From JBAZHE01 sp964547855 (GTDB lineage Bacteria > Patescibacteriota > Patescibacteriia > Patescibacteriales > WJLG01), in contig CAZJPG010000007.1 in NCBI GenBank assembly GCA_964547855.1, positions 1 to 57,295 of the forward strand: 57,295 bases of DNA. The letters are read 5' to 3'. Under the pieces are notes generated by a model. That model was not told the DNA's origin, did no database searches, and saw only the letters and a list, made by a program, of their open reading frames with translations. Of this stretch, positions 8,324 through 15,654 are shown one piece after another. The translations under genes and the position numbers were made by a program. The number at the start of each line of letters is the position of its first letter. Position 1 is the first letter of the stretch.

Positions 8324-8698
8324 TTATATTTCTTTGTCTTCTTCAACTTCCTCTTCTTCGGCCCCTTCTTCGTTAGGAGTAATAATCTTGGCCAATTCAT
8401 CTTCTTTGGCCTTATCTTCCTCCATCTTCTTGGCGATCTTCAATTTCAACTTAGTGGCCAAATCCTTAAAGGAATTCTCGTCTTCTTTCTGGAGATACTT
8501 AAGAAGTTTTCTTCTTTCGCTAACCTTCTTTAAAAGACCGCGACGGGAAGAATGGTCTTTGCGATGATCCTGCAAGTGCTTGGTGAGCAGCTTGATTTCC
8601 TCGGTGAGGATAGCGATCTGAACCTGTGGAGAACCGGTGTCGGAGGCGTGGGTCTGAAACTTCTTAATGATCTTCTCTTTGAGTTTTTTCTCTAACAT
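8324..8698 (-). CDS. rpsO: 30S ribosomal protein S15 (uS15) with charged C-terminal extension
   Basis: The first 88 or so residues are typical S15, which binds the central domain of 16S rRNA early in 30S assembly: HASDTGSPQVQIAILTEEI, HRKDHSSRRGLLKKVSERRKLLKYL. The protein then continues for about 35 residues rich in Lys and Glu, ending in an acidic run, making it 124 residues against a usual 89. The ATG at 8698 is the conserved start. It leads the rpsO - NYN - pnp unit, a variant of the classic rpsO-pnp pair. A promoter at 8797-8826 and a roughly 90-base structured leader precede it. Confidence 0.95.
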   Translation of the reverse strand: MLEKKLKEKIIKKFQTHASDTGSPQVQIAILTEEIKLLTKHLQDHRKDHSSRRGLLKKVSERRKLLKYLQKEDENSFKDLATKLKLKIAKKMEEDKAKEDELAKIITPNEEGAEEEEVEEDKEI

Positions 8699-8768
8699 GT
8701 CTTTTTCTTTCCTTATTCCGAGGCGCGGTCGAGAACGTCCGCGTCCAAGAAAAGGCAATAATAATTAA

Positions 8769-8790
8769 GAATTGACAAAGGCGTCAATTC
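8769..8790 (-). promoter_or_regulatory. Inverted repeat in the rpsO leader
   Basis: GAATTGAC (8769-8776) and GTCAATTC (8783-8790) form a perfect 8-bp stem with a 6-base loop at the 5' end of the predicted rpsO leader. A second, GC-rich stem-forming stretch lies at about 8714-8746. Many bacteria autoregulate rpsO by S15 binding to such leaders; the link here is inference. Confidence 0.45.
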
Positions 8791-8796
8791 ACTAAG

Positions 8797-8826
8797 ACAA
8801 TATCATATATTTTGTCTCTTTGTCAA
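8797..8826 (-). promoter_or_regulatory. Promoter of the rpsO - NYN - pnp unit
   Basis: On the minus strand TTGACA (plus 8821-8826) is followed by 18 bases and TATTGT (plus 8797-8802). It lies about 100 bases upstream of the rpsO ATG and is divergent from the elp3 promoter. Confidence 0.6.
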
Positions 8827-8835
8827 TGATTATAT

Positions 8836-8864
8836 TTGCCAAAAACCAGGTTTTCTCTTAGAAT
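8836..8864 (+). promoter_or_regulatory. Promoter of elp3, placing transcription start at the ATG
   Basis: TTGCCA (8836-8841), 17 bases, TAGAAT (8859-8864), then six bases to the ATG at 8871. At the usual distance initiation would fall on the start codon, so the mRNA would be leaderless. Confidence 0.55.
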
Positions 8865-8870
8865 TAAAAT

Positions 8871-10496
8871 ATGCAAGAAATAGTTTTAGAAATTATTAAA
8901 AATAAGCCAAAAAATATTAAAGAGTTGACGGCCGTCAAAAGAGTTTTGGCTAAGAAATTTGGGGCGGAGATTTGGAGTAATTCGGATATTTTTAAGGAAT
9001 ATCAGCGACTTTTATCTTTGGGTAAAATAAAGCAAAATCTTAATTTAGAGCTTTTATTAAGGAAAAGAGCTATTAGAACTATGTCTGGAATAGCTCCGGT
9101 GGCTGTTTTGACTAAGCCATGGCCTTGCCCAGGTACTTGTGCCTATTGCCCTCATGAAAAGGACGTTCCTACCAGCTATCTTTCCAATGAGCCGGCAGTG
9201 ATGCGTGCGATCAGAAACAAGTACGATCCTTATGATCAGACTTATTCGCGTCTAGCCGCTTTAGAGGCTAATGGACATAAACCGGAGAAGATTGAATTGA
9301 TAGTTATCGGGGGATCATGGAGCGTTCTGCCTCGCGCTTATAAGTTTTGGTTTATTAAGGAATGTTTTCGGGCGGCGAATGATTTTCAGAGAAGAAATAA
9401 AAAAGAAAAGGCAAAAAAAGAAAACAAAATATCGGAATTAAAAAAATCCTTGTCCAGAGAACAAAAAAAGAACGAGAGCACTAAGTATAAAATAATCGGA
9501 GTGACTTTAGAGACGAGGCCGGACTATATAAACGAAGACGAGTTGATCGAGATGCGAGAATTAGGAGCTACAAGGGTAGAGCTTGGCGTGCAGGCCCCTG
9601 ACGATAAAATATTAAAGAAGAATAAGCGCGGACATGGAGTCAAAGAGGTAGTCGAGGCCACGGCTCTTTTGCGCGCTTTCGGATTTAAGATCACTTATCA
9701 TCTGATGCCTGGCTTACCGGGGTCAACGCCAAAAAAAGACTTAGACATGTTCAAGATGATATTTTCCGATCCACACTTTCAACCAGATCAGATAAAATTC
9801 TATCCAGCCGTCGTAGTTAAAGGCAGTGAATTATATAAATGGTGGAAGGCTGGAAAATATAAACCATATTCGAATAAAGAACTAGAAGGCTTGATCGCTG
9901 ATTGCAAGGCCGCGATTCCGGAATATGTCCGCATCATTCGTCTGATTCGCGACATTCCTGGAGAGTCTATAGAAGCCGGAAACAAAGTGACTAACTTGCG
10001 CCAAGTCATGGAGCAAAGAGGTGTTAAGTGTCATTGTATACGTTGCCGCGAGTGTCGAGGAGAAAAAATTTCCGATAATAATTTGGAAGCGATCGAATAT
10101 GAGGTAATTGGTGGGCATGAATTTTTTATTCAATTCGTTTCTAAAAAAGACAGAATGCTTTACGGATTTTGTAGATTGTTTTTGCCGCAGTTAAAAAATG
10201 AAAACAAAATTCCAAAGATCGATTCTGAGATTTTTTCTTTTTTAAATAACACAGCGATAATAAGAGAGCTGCATGTCTACGGAGAGTTGACCCCGATTGG
10301 AGGGAAGAAGAAGACGCAGCATTCTGGCTTAGGAAAAAAACTTTTAGCCAAAGCCGAAGACTTGGCGCGTAAGAATAAATTTAACTCGATAGCCGTTATT
10401 TCTGGTGTCGGCGTGAGAGGTTATTATAGAAAGAACTCCTATAAGCTTAAAAATGGGTACATGGCCAAGTCTTTAATTAAAACGAAGGCGATTTAG
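8871..10496 (+). CDS. elp3: Elp3-family radical SAM / acetyltransferase tRNA wobble-uridine enzyme
   Basis: The 541-residue protein has both Elp3 modules. The N-terminal radical SAM domain carries the CxxxCxxC iron-sulfur motif in PCPGTCAYCPHEKD (Cys86, 90, 93), the YEP-like SNEPAVMRAIRNKYDPYDQ stretch, and the ETRPDYI and ELGVQ segments. The C-terminal GNAT domain has the acetyl-CoA loop QHSGLGKKLL and ends in GYYRKNSYKLKNGYM. Elp3 attaches a carboxymethyl-type group to C5 of U34 in certain tRNAs. Single-subunit Elp3 proteins are known in archaea and some bacteria. A lysine-rich insert of about 35 residues near residue 170-200 is unusual. The transcript is predicted to be leaderless. Confidence 0.93.
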   Translation: MQEIVLEIIKNKPKNIKELTAVKRVLAKKFGAEIWSNSDIFKEYQRLLSLGKIKQNLNLELLLRKRAIRTMSGIAPVAVLTKPWPCPGTCAYCPHEKDVPTSYLSNEPAVMRAIRNKYDPYDQTYSRLAALEANGHKPEKIELIVIGGSWSVLPRAYKFWFIKECFRAANDFQRRNKKEKAKKENKISELKKSLSREQKKNESTKYKIIGVTLETRPDYINEDELIEMRELGATRVELGVQAPDDKILKKNKRGHGVKEVVEATALLRAFGFKITYHLMPGLPGSTPKKDLDMFKMIFSDPHFQPDQIKFYPAVVVKGSELYKWWKAGKYKPYSNKELEGLIADCKAAIPEYVRIIRLIRDIPGESIEAGNKVTNLRQVMEQRGVKCHCIRCRECRGEKISDNNLEAIEYEVIGGHEFFIQFVSKKDRMLYGFCRLFLPQLKNENKIPKIDSEIFSFLNNTAIIRELHVYGELTPIGGKKKTQHSGLGKKLLAKAEDLARKNKFNSIAVISGVGVRGYYRKNSYKLKNGYMAKSLIKTKAI

Positions 10497-10555
10497 TGTG
10501 GTTGTTCTCTGATGATTTTTTAGATATACTATTAACCTGGTTAATATTAAAGAAA

Positions 10556-11014
10556 ATGCTTTTAACTCAACATTTGTTGGTCGGCGCAGCTATTGGTCGG
10601 CACGTAGAAAATATTTGGTTGGTGATATTTTTTTCTTTTCTTTCTCACTACATACTGGACATGATCCCGCATCGGAGCATGCCTTATATCAAGGGCTATA
10701 AAGAGAGTGGTCTTAAAGGAGTTAGAAAAAAAGAATTAGCCATCAAAGGGATCGAGCCGTTGCTGGGTCTTTCCATATTCATTCTTTTCGTTCACGCCAA
10801 TCCTGGCTATTCTTTTCATATGTCGGTTGGTGCGTTGTTCGGATTCTTGCCGGATCTTTTTACTTTTATTATTTGGAAAAAAGATCTTAAGCGTTTCGAT
10901 AAGTTTGTTCCTCGCCCAGGCATTAAGTGGTATCGTCAGACCAAGACCTTGGTTTGGGGGATAGCCACGCAGGTAGTTGTGTTCTTAATAGCTTCATATA
11001 CAATTTTTAAATAA
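10556..11014 (+). CDS. Small integral membrane protein, possible YdjM/DUF457-like hydrolase
   Basis: The 152-residue protein is hydrophobic with about four membrane segments. Histidine and aspartate residues lie in an N-terminal pattern resembling membrane-bound metal-dependent hydrolases: MLLTQHLLVGAAIG, then FLSHYILDMIPH (His6, His31, Asp35, His39). I chose the ATG at 10556 because the conserved hydrophobic start follows it directly. A GTG at 10496 overlaps the elp3 stop (TAGTG) and would add 20 residues with translational coupling. The family assignment is tentative and the substrate is unknown. A terminator follows. Confidence 0.65.
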   Translation: MLLTQHLLVGAAIGRHVENIWLVIFFSFLSHYILDMIPHRSMPYIKGYKESGLKGVRKKELAIKGIEPLLGLSIFILFVHANPGYSFHMSVGALFGFLPDLFTFIIWKKDLKRFDKFVPRPGIKWYRQTKTLVWGIATQVVVFLIASYTIFK

Positions 11015-11019
11015 AAGAT

Positions 11020-11050
11020 CGCTGGCTTAAATGCTGGCGGTTTTTGTTTT
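11020..11050 (+). terminator. Intrinsic terminator after the elp3 unit
   Basis: A 7-bp stem, CGCTGGC / GCTGGCG (with G-U pairs), and a 6-base loop are followed by GTTTTTGTTTTT. Confidence 0.7.
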
Positions 11051-11088
11051 TGGTCGCGTTCGGCATGTCTTTAGTTTTTTTGGTGGTG

Positions 11089-11094
11089 TATAAT
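11089..11094 (+). promoter_or_regulatory. -10 element of the AttH-like gene
   Basis: TATAAT lies six bases before the ATG at 11101, which predicts initiation at the start codon and a leaderless message. No convincing -35 is seen at the usual spacing. Confidence 0.45.
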
Positions 11095-11100
11095 ATAAAT

Positions 11101-12153
11101 ATGAAAAAGCTTTCACTTCCCCAAGACGGCAAGCCTCATAATAAAATAATCGAGTGGTGGTATTTTAATGGACACTTGAAAGGCGATGATGGCAGAGATT
11201 ATTCTTTTATGGATTGTCTCTTTAAGGCAAATGCCAAGAAGGTTAAAATTCCGTTATTCAAAATACCACTAAAGACGGTTTATTTTTCGCATTCGATATT
11301 ATCAGATATAGAGAGAAAGAAAGTTTATCCAGTGATCGATTATGTAGTGATACCGTCGCGCCAAAGTTTTAAACGGCCATTAATGTTCGTCGAATATATA
11401 GCAGCCGACCCGATCGATGTTTTGCGTGGGTTCGTCGTCAATCTTATAAAAGAAACGAAGCTGTTTGATTTTAGAATTAAAACCGAGAACTTCGATTTAA
11501 GCCTCAAATCAAAGAAGTCTCCATTATTGGAAGGCGGAAGGGGTTTTTTAAATTTGCATGGGCGCAAGACTTATTATTATTCTTTGACCAGTCTCGATGC
11601 TGAGGGACAGATATATATAGGAGATAAGACAGTTAATGTAAAAGGAAAAGCTTGGATGGACCATCAGTGGGCGGACACTCCATATAACAAAGATCGTTGG
11701 ACGTGGTTTTCTATACAGCTTGATAATGGGCTGGAGGCGATGATCGTTGAGTATGGAGATAAAAAAAGAGACGCCCTGGCCGACCTGTGTCTTCGCAACA
11801 ATAAAGCGGAGCACTACAAGAATGATGATATTTTAATTTCTCCGGTCGGCAATAAGTGGAAGAGTAAAAAGACTAAGGCGGAATACCACCTTTCTTGGCG
11901 CATCGAGATTCCGGCTAAAAAGATGGTTTTAGAGATAGAGCCAATGATCAAGGAACAAGAAATGGTCTTTGGGGCCTTAAATTACTGGGAAGGGCCGATT
12001 CAGGTCAAGGCCAAAGTCAATGGCAAGACTATAAAAGGGAAAGGGTTCTTAGAGCTCGTTGGTCGACCGTCAAAATATGGTGCCATGGGGATGTTGAAAG
12101 ATGTTTATAAGACGGGAATCAAAGAGGAGATAAAAAAAATATTTCATCATTAA
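11101..12153 (+). CDS. AttH/CrtC-like lipocalin-fold protein
   Basis: The 350-residue protein carries signatures of the AttH / CrtC (hydroxyneurosporene hydratase-like) two-lipocalin family: IIEWWYFNGHL at residues 16-26, a central GKAWMDHQWAD with conserved Asp-His, and GKGFLELVGRPSKYG near the C-terminus. CrtC hydrates carotenoid double bonds; many relatives are annotated only as secreted hydrolases or lipid-binding proteins. No signal peptide is visible from the ATG at 11101. An in-frame TTG at 11044 would add a short hydrophobic stretch (LVAFGMSLVFLVVY), but that stretch overlaps the preceding terminator and the -10 element. The substrate is unknown. Confidence 0.8.
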   Translation: MKKLSLPQDGKPHNKIIEWWYFNGHLKGDDGRDYSFMDCLFKANAKKVKIPLFKIPLKTVYFSHSILSDIERKKVYPVIDYVVIPSRQSFKRPLMFVEYIAADPIDVLRGFVVNLIKETKLFDFRIKTENFDLSLKSKKSPLLEGGRGFLNLHGRKTYYYSLTSLDAEGQIYIGDKTVNVKGKAWMDHQWADTPYNKDRWTWFSIQLDNGLEAMIVEYGDKKRDALADLCLRNNKAEHYKNDDILISPVGNKWKSKKTKAEYHLSWRIEIPAKKMVLEIEPMIKEQEMVFGALNYWEGPIQVKAKVNGKTIKGKGFLELVGRPSKYGAMGMLKDVYKTGIKEEIKKIFHH

Positions 12154-12169
12154 ATTTAAATCGTTGCCG

Positions 12170-12200
12170 CCGCAGTCTTTGTTCGGACTGCGGTTTTTTT
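12170..12200 (+). terminator. Intrinsic terminator after the AttH-like gene
   Basis: A perfect 8-bp stem, CCGCAGTC / GACTGCGG, with an 8-base loop is followed by seven T. Confidence 0.9.
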
Positions 12201-12269
12201 GTGTTATAATATAAAAATCAAGTTACTTTTGTTCTTGCTAGTCGTATATTTATATATAACTATAAAAAT

Positions 12270-14564
12270 ATGAAAAGAACTCTTAAAATTAGATTGGCGG
12301 CGGCCATTGTTTTGTCGTCGCTAACTTTGAGCGGCTGCTCTTGGACGGCCAACAAAAAACCAGTTACGACCCCTCCTGAAAAGATCGAGCAAACCGATCA
12401 AAACAATCAAACGGAAGAAGTCTCTCCAGAGATTCAGCAAAGTCTGGACGAACAAAGCAAGGTTAAGAAGTTTAAAGACTATGAAGAGTTAGCTGCCTTT
12501 TTAGACGAGGGGCCAGCGGGAGCTAGCTATGGCTATTCCAATGGGCGTGGGTTCGTTGGAAGTGTTAGAACGGATATGGCCATGGAAAAGTCTGTGGCTC
12601 CGACCGCAGCTGTCGATATCGCTATGCCAGCTCTGGCCGTCAACGAAGTCATTAGTGAGCAGAGTTCTGGTGGTAGTCAGGATTTTTCTAAGACTAATAT
12701 CCAAGTCGAGGGAGTCGATGAGTCTGATATAGTCAAAACGGACGGAGAGTATATATACGCTGTGTCTAATAATGATCTTTTTATCGTTAAAGCTTATCCA
12801 GTGGATCAGATGGAGATAGTTTCTAAGATTGCTTTCGAGTCCCGCCCCCAAGATATTTATATAAGTGGCGACCGCCTGGTTATCTTTGGTAATAATCAGG
12901 TTATTTACAAATCCGATCTCTACCAGAATTTTCGTCGCCAATCACCTTTCACTTTTTTGAAGGTTTTTGATATTAAGGATAAGAAGAATCCAAAGCAGGT
13001 AAGGAGCTTGGACTTTGAGGGCAATTATTTCGATTCACGTCTCATTGGCGACTATGTTTATTTTGTGACCAACAACTACAATTATTATTATTTGCCGACC
13101 GACCCGATCATTCCTCGTCTCTTGGAGGACGGAGAGGCAGTATCGACAAAGTGCAGCGGCAATGCCAAGTGTTTCGCTCCGGAGGTCTATTATTTCGATA
13201 TCCCTTATGACTCCTATAATTTCACTCAAGTCGCATCGATCAATATAAAGAATCCGGAAGAGAACGTGAAAGGAGAGATATATGTATTATCCGGTGGTCA
13301 AAATATGTATGTATCGCAGGACAATATTTATATCGCCTATACTAAATATGTCAGTGAGTATCAGTTGACCATGATGGTTTTAAAAGAAATGGTCTTGCCG
13401 AAATTGGCCCAGTCGCAACAGGACAAGATCAAAGAGATCGAATCGGTTAAGAATTATATATTGAATGACAATGAAAAGATGTCGAAGATATCGATGATCG
13501 TCGAAAGGTATATGGCTTCGCTTTCTTCTGATGAGCAAGACCAGTTGCAAGGAGAATTAGAGAAGAGAATGAAGGATAAGTACCAAAGCATCGCTAAGGA
13601 ATTAGAGAAGACAGTCATTCACAAGATAGCGATCAATAAAGGAGATTTATCCTATAAAGCTTTTGGTGAGGTGACTGGCTCTGTCTTGAATCAGTTCTCT
13701 ATGGACGAGTCGAATGGATATTTCCGCATCGCCACCACCAAGAATCGTGCTTGGTCACAGTATGCCAGCGATGATGAAAAAGATTCTTATAGTAATGTTT
13801 ATGTTTTGGATGAGAACATGAAAGTCGTCGGATCGCTGGAGGACTTAGCCAAGGGCGAAAAGATATACTCGGCTAGGTTTATGGGTAATCGTGTTTATTT
13901 GGTGACTTTCGTGCAGACAGACCCATTATTCGCTATCGATCTTTCCGATCCGACAGCCCCCAAGGTCTTAGGAGAGCTTAAAATACCAGGATACTCTAGC
14001 TATTTGCATCCTTATAACGATAACTTGCTGATTGGTTTTGGTAAGGATACGGCCGCTAGCGAATGGGGTGGAGTTAAAACTAAAGGACTAAAGTTGTCTT
14101 TGTTCGATGTCTCTGATGTGGCCAATCCTAAAGAGGTTGATACTTATGTCGTCGGTGACGCTGGCAGCGACTCGATCGCCTTAAGCGATCACAAGGCTTT
14201 CCTTTTTTCAAAAGACAAAAATTTGTTATCTGTGCCGGCGACAATAACCGAAGACAAAGAGGGTCGAGGCTGGGGGCAAATGGTCTTTTCCGGCGCTTTG
14301 GTTTTCCATGTTGACGAATCAGGTTTTGAGCTTAAAGGGAAGATCGATCATTCCGATGGAGGTAAGGCTGGTATCCAGGATTGTTGGTGGGGGTACTGCT
14401 ATTATGACAATAATGTTTTAAGGAGTCTTTATATCAGCGACGATCTCTATACTTTCTCCAATAAATATCTTAAGGTTAACTCATTAAGCGATTTGAAGGA
14501 GCTAAAGAAGATGGAACTCAAAAAAGAAAAGAAAAGCGGAGATGATTTTACGGTAGTTAACTAA
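12270..14564 (+). CDS. Secreted beta-propeller domain lipoprotein
   Basis: The 764-residue protein begins with a lipoprotein signal peptide with the lipobox LTLSGC (Cys about 23) and a Thr/Gln-rich linker. It then shows the hallmark of the bacterial beta-propeller family (Pfam Beta_propel): the TNIQVEGVDESDIVKTDG segment near residue 140. Blade-like repeats follow, such as YIYAVSNNDLFIV, PQDIYISGDRLVIFG and DYVYFVTNNYNYYY. A Lys/Glu-rich helical insert lies near 375-450. It is probably anchored outside the cytoplasmic membrane. The function of this family is not established; protein binding or protease inhibition is conceivable. A TATAAT lies at about 12205. Confidence 0.85.
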   Translation: MKRTLKIRLAAAIVLSSLTLSGCSWTANKKPVTTPPEKIEQTDQNNQTEEVSPEIQQSLDEQSKVKKFKDYEELAAFLDEGPAGASYGYSNGRGFVGSVRTDMAMEKSVAPTAAVDIAMPALAVNEVISEQSSGGSQDFSKTNIQVEGVDESDIVKTDGEYIYAVSNNDLFIVKAYPVDQMEIVSKIAFESRPQDIYISGDRLVIFGNNQVIYKSDLYQNFRRQSPFTFLKVFDIKDKKNPKQVRSLDFEGNYFDSRLIGDYVYFVTNNYNYYYLPTDPIIPRLLEDGEAVSTKCSGNAKCFAPEVYYFDIPYDSYNFTQVASINIKNPEENVKGEIYVLSGGQNMYVSQDNIYIAYTKYVSEYQLTMMVLKEMVLPKLAQSQQDKIKEIESVKNYILNDNEKMSKISMIVERYMASLSSDEQDQLQGELEKRMKDKYQSIAKELEKTVIHKIAINKGDLSYKAFGEVTGSVLNQFSMDESNGYFRIATTKNRAWSQYASDDEKDSYSNVYVLDENMKVVGSLEDLAKGEKIYSARFMGNRVYLVTFVQTDPLFAIDLSDPTAPKVLGELKIPGYSSYLHPYNDNLLIGFGKDTAASEWGGVKTKGLKLSLFDVSDVANPKEVDTYVVGDAGSDSIALSDHKAFLFSKDKNLLSVPATITEDKEGRGWGQMVFSGALVFHVDESGFELKGKIDHSDGGKAGIQDCWWGYCYYDNNVLRSLYISDDLYTFSNKYLKVNSLSDLKELKKMELKKEKKSGDDFTVVN

Positions 14565-14603
14565 GGCAAGTGTGGCGGTGCTAAAAACTTATTAAATCGT
14601 TTT

Positions 14604-14632
14604 TTGGTCGCCGGTATTAAACCTGACATAAT
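14604..14632 (+). promoter_or_regulatory. Possible promoter of the cytochrome b5-like micro-operon
   Basis: TTGGTC (14604-14609), 17 bases, CATAAT (14627-14632). Both hexamers are imperfect, but the spacing is ideal and the ATG at 14653 follows closely. Confidence 0.4.
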
Positions 14633-14652
14633 CAATATATAAAGATGATCAT

Positions 14653-14868
14653 ATGAAAAGAAAAAATGCTTTAAAGACTATTTTAGCGATCTCGATCGCT
14701 GGGATGTTGTTCTCTGGCTATCTTTCTTTGGAAGAGTTGACGCGCGGTGTTTGTCCGATGGGTGGTTGCCCATCGATCGCCGCTATTCCGGCCTGTGTTT
14801 ATGGCTTCGTTATGTATACAGTGGTTTTGATCATTGCTATTGCCGGCTTAAAATCTAAAGAGCAGTAA
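14653..14868 (+). CDS. Small two-segment membrane protein with three conserved-looking cysteines
   Basis: The 71-residue protein has two predicted membrane segments (about 9-27 and 46-66). Between them is a loop with Cys34, Cys39 and Cys48 in a CPMGGCPS...IPACVYG pattern. The cysteines and Pro/Gly context suggest thiol redox chemistry or metal or heme contact, loosely like parts of VKOR or DsbB-type proteins, but no family is recognised. It is the first of three genes packed with gaps of two and one bases, followed by a cytochrome b5-like lipoprotein. The function is inferred from that context only. Confidence 0.7.
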   Translation: MKRKNALKTILAISIAGMLFSGYLSLEELTRGVCPMGGCPSIAAIPACVYGFVMYTVVLIIAIAGLKSKEQ

Positions 14869-14870
14869 TT

Positions 14871-15218
14871 ATGAAAAAAACTTTTTCTTTGTTTTTTCTC
14901 ATTTCTTCTTTGTTGGTATTGTCCGGTTGTGGGAAGACGCCATCGCCAACATTCAAAGTCGAGGAGAATAGGGGTATCTCGATCGAAACAGTGGTCGAGC
15001 ACAGCACTACTGATAATTGCTGGATAGTGATCAATAATAATGTATATAATGTCACTGATTTTATTTCTTCGCATCCTGGTGGAAAGGCCATAGTCGATGG
15101 GTGCGGTAAAGATGCTACAGAACTTTTTGAGACCAGACCCTCTGGCTCAGGGACTCCGCACTCCGATCGCGCCAGGACGATGTTAGAAAAATATTATATA
15201 GGATCTCTAAAAAGATAA
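14871..15218 (+). CDS. Cytochrome b5-like heme-binding lipoprotein
   Basis: The 115-residue protein has a lipoprotein signal peptide with lipobox VLSGC (Cys20). A compact cytochrome b5-type domain follows: the diagnostic first heme ligand is in SSHPGGKAIVDGCGKDAT (His68), preceded by DNCWIVINNNVYNVTDF. His97 in TPHSDRAR is the likely second ligand. Such domains carry one electron on a b-type heme. The protein should sit outside the cytoplasmic membrane on a lipid anchor. It starts two bases after the upstream membrane protein and ends one base before the next, so the three are almost certainly co-translated. Cytochromes are rare in reduced genomes of this kind, which makes the cluster notable. 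Confidence 0.85.
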   Translation: MKKTFSLFFLISSLLVLSGCGKTPSPTFKVEENRGISIETVVEHSTTDNCWIVINNNVYNVTDFISSHPGGKAIVDGCGKDATELFETRPSGSGTPHSDRARTMLEKYYIGSLKR

Positions 15219-15219
15219 T

Positions 15220-15438
15220 ATGTTCACACAAATCGCATTTTTCCCAATATTTGGGAAGCCGCTTATTATGTATGGTGGGATATTAACTTTACTGTGTCTA
15301 TTGTGCACCGCATCCATTCCTGTGTTGCGAAAGAAATGGCCAGCTCGGTTCAATTTCAATCAGCACATCTTTATGGCCAGACTAACGATCGCACTGGCTT
15401 TACTACACGGATTTTTGGGGATAATGACTTATTTTTAG
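15220..15438 (+). CDS. Small membrane protein with paired histidines, partner of the b5-like lipoprotein
   Basis: The 72-residue protein has two hydrophobic segments (about 14-34 and 52-70). Two histidines, His49 and His63, lie 14 residues apart at the start of and within the second segment. A 13-14 residue His spacing along one membrane helix is seen in b-type cytochromes that hold two hemes, so this could be a membrane electron-transfer partner of the cytochrome b5-like lipoprotein encoded one base upstream. No family is recognised. A strong terminator follows. Confidence 0.65.
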   Translation: MFTQIAFFPIFGKPLIMYGGILTLLCLLCTASIPVLRKKWPARFNFNQHIFMARLTIALALLHGFLGIMTYF

Positions 15439-15449
15439 TGGTTAGTAAA

Positions 15450-15479
15450 AGGCATCGGACGTCGTTCCGGTGCCTTTTT
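15450..15479 (+). terminator. Intrinsic terminator of the b5-like micro-operon
   Basis: A 10-bp stem, AGGCATCGGA / TCCGGTGCCT (one G-U), with a 6-base loop is followed by TTTTTG. Confidence 0.9.
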
Positions 15480-15489
15480 GAATTAGATT

Positions 15490-15519
15490 TTGACAAGGTA
15501 TTAATAAACAAGGTAAAAT
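15490..15519 (+). promoter_or_regulatory. Promoter of glyA
   Basis: A perfect TTGACA (15490-15495), 18 bases, and TAAAAT (15514-15519). It would produce a leader of about 130 bases before glyA. Confidence 0.65.
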
Positions 15520-15535
15520 TAAAGTAATTTTATTA

Positions 15536-15648
15536 GGCTTTTTAATCGGCTATGATCTAACAAGAGTGAATATTATTTAGAAAAGGAGGTTTCAAGGCGC
15601 AAGGCCGATCTTTATGATTTTGGCGGCGCCGATTAAGAAAATAAAGCC
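15536..15648 (+). promoter_or_regulatory. Structured leader of glyA, riboswitch-like
   Basis: A long closing stem pairs GGCTTTTTAATCGGC (15536-15550) with GCCGATTAAG...AAAGCC (15628-15648), 12 pairs around one internal bulge. It encloses a structured interior that includes GGCGC / GCGCC. The 5' strand ATCGGC (15545-15550) can instead pair with GCCGAT at 15604-15609, so two folds compete. An AGGAGG at 15584-15589 has no start codon at normal distance, and a 12-codon ORF lies at 15614-15652. It does not match a riboswitch class I can name by eye. Confidence 0.5.
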
Positions 15649-15654
15649 ATAAAA

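Noticed and set aside
15614..15652. 12-codon leader peptide in the glyA leader as a firm gene
   Set aside because: The AGGAGG is about 24 bases away, too far, and the segment is better explained as part of the leader structure. It is mentioned only under the leader.
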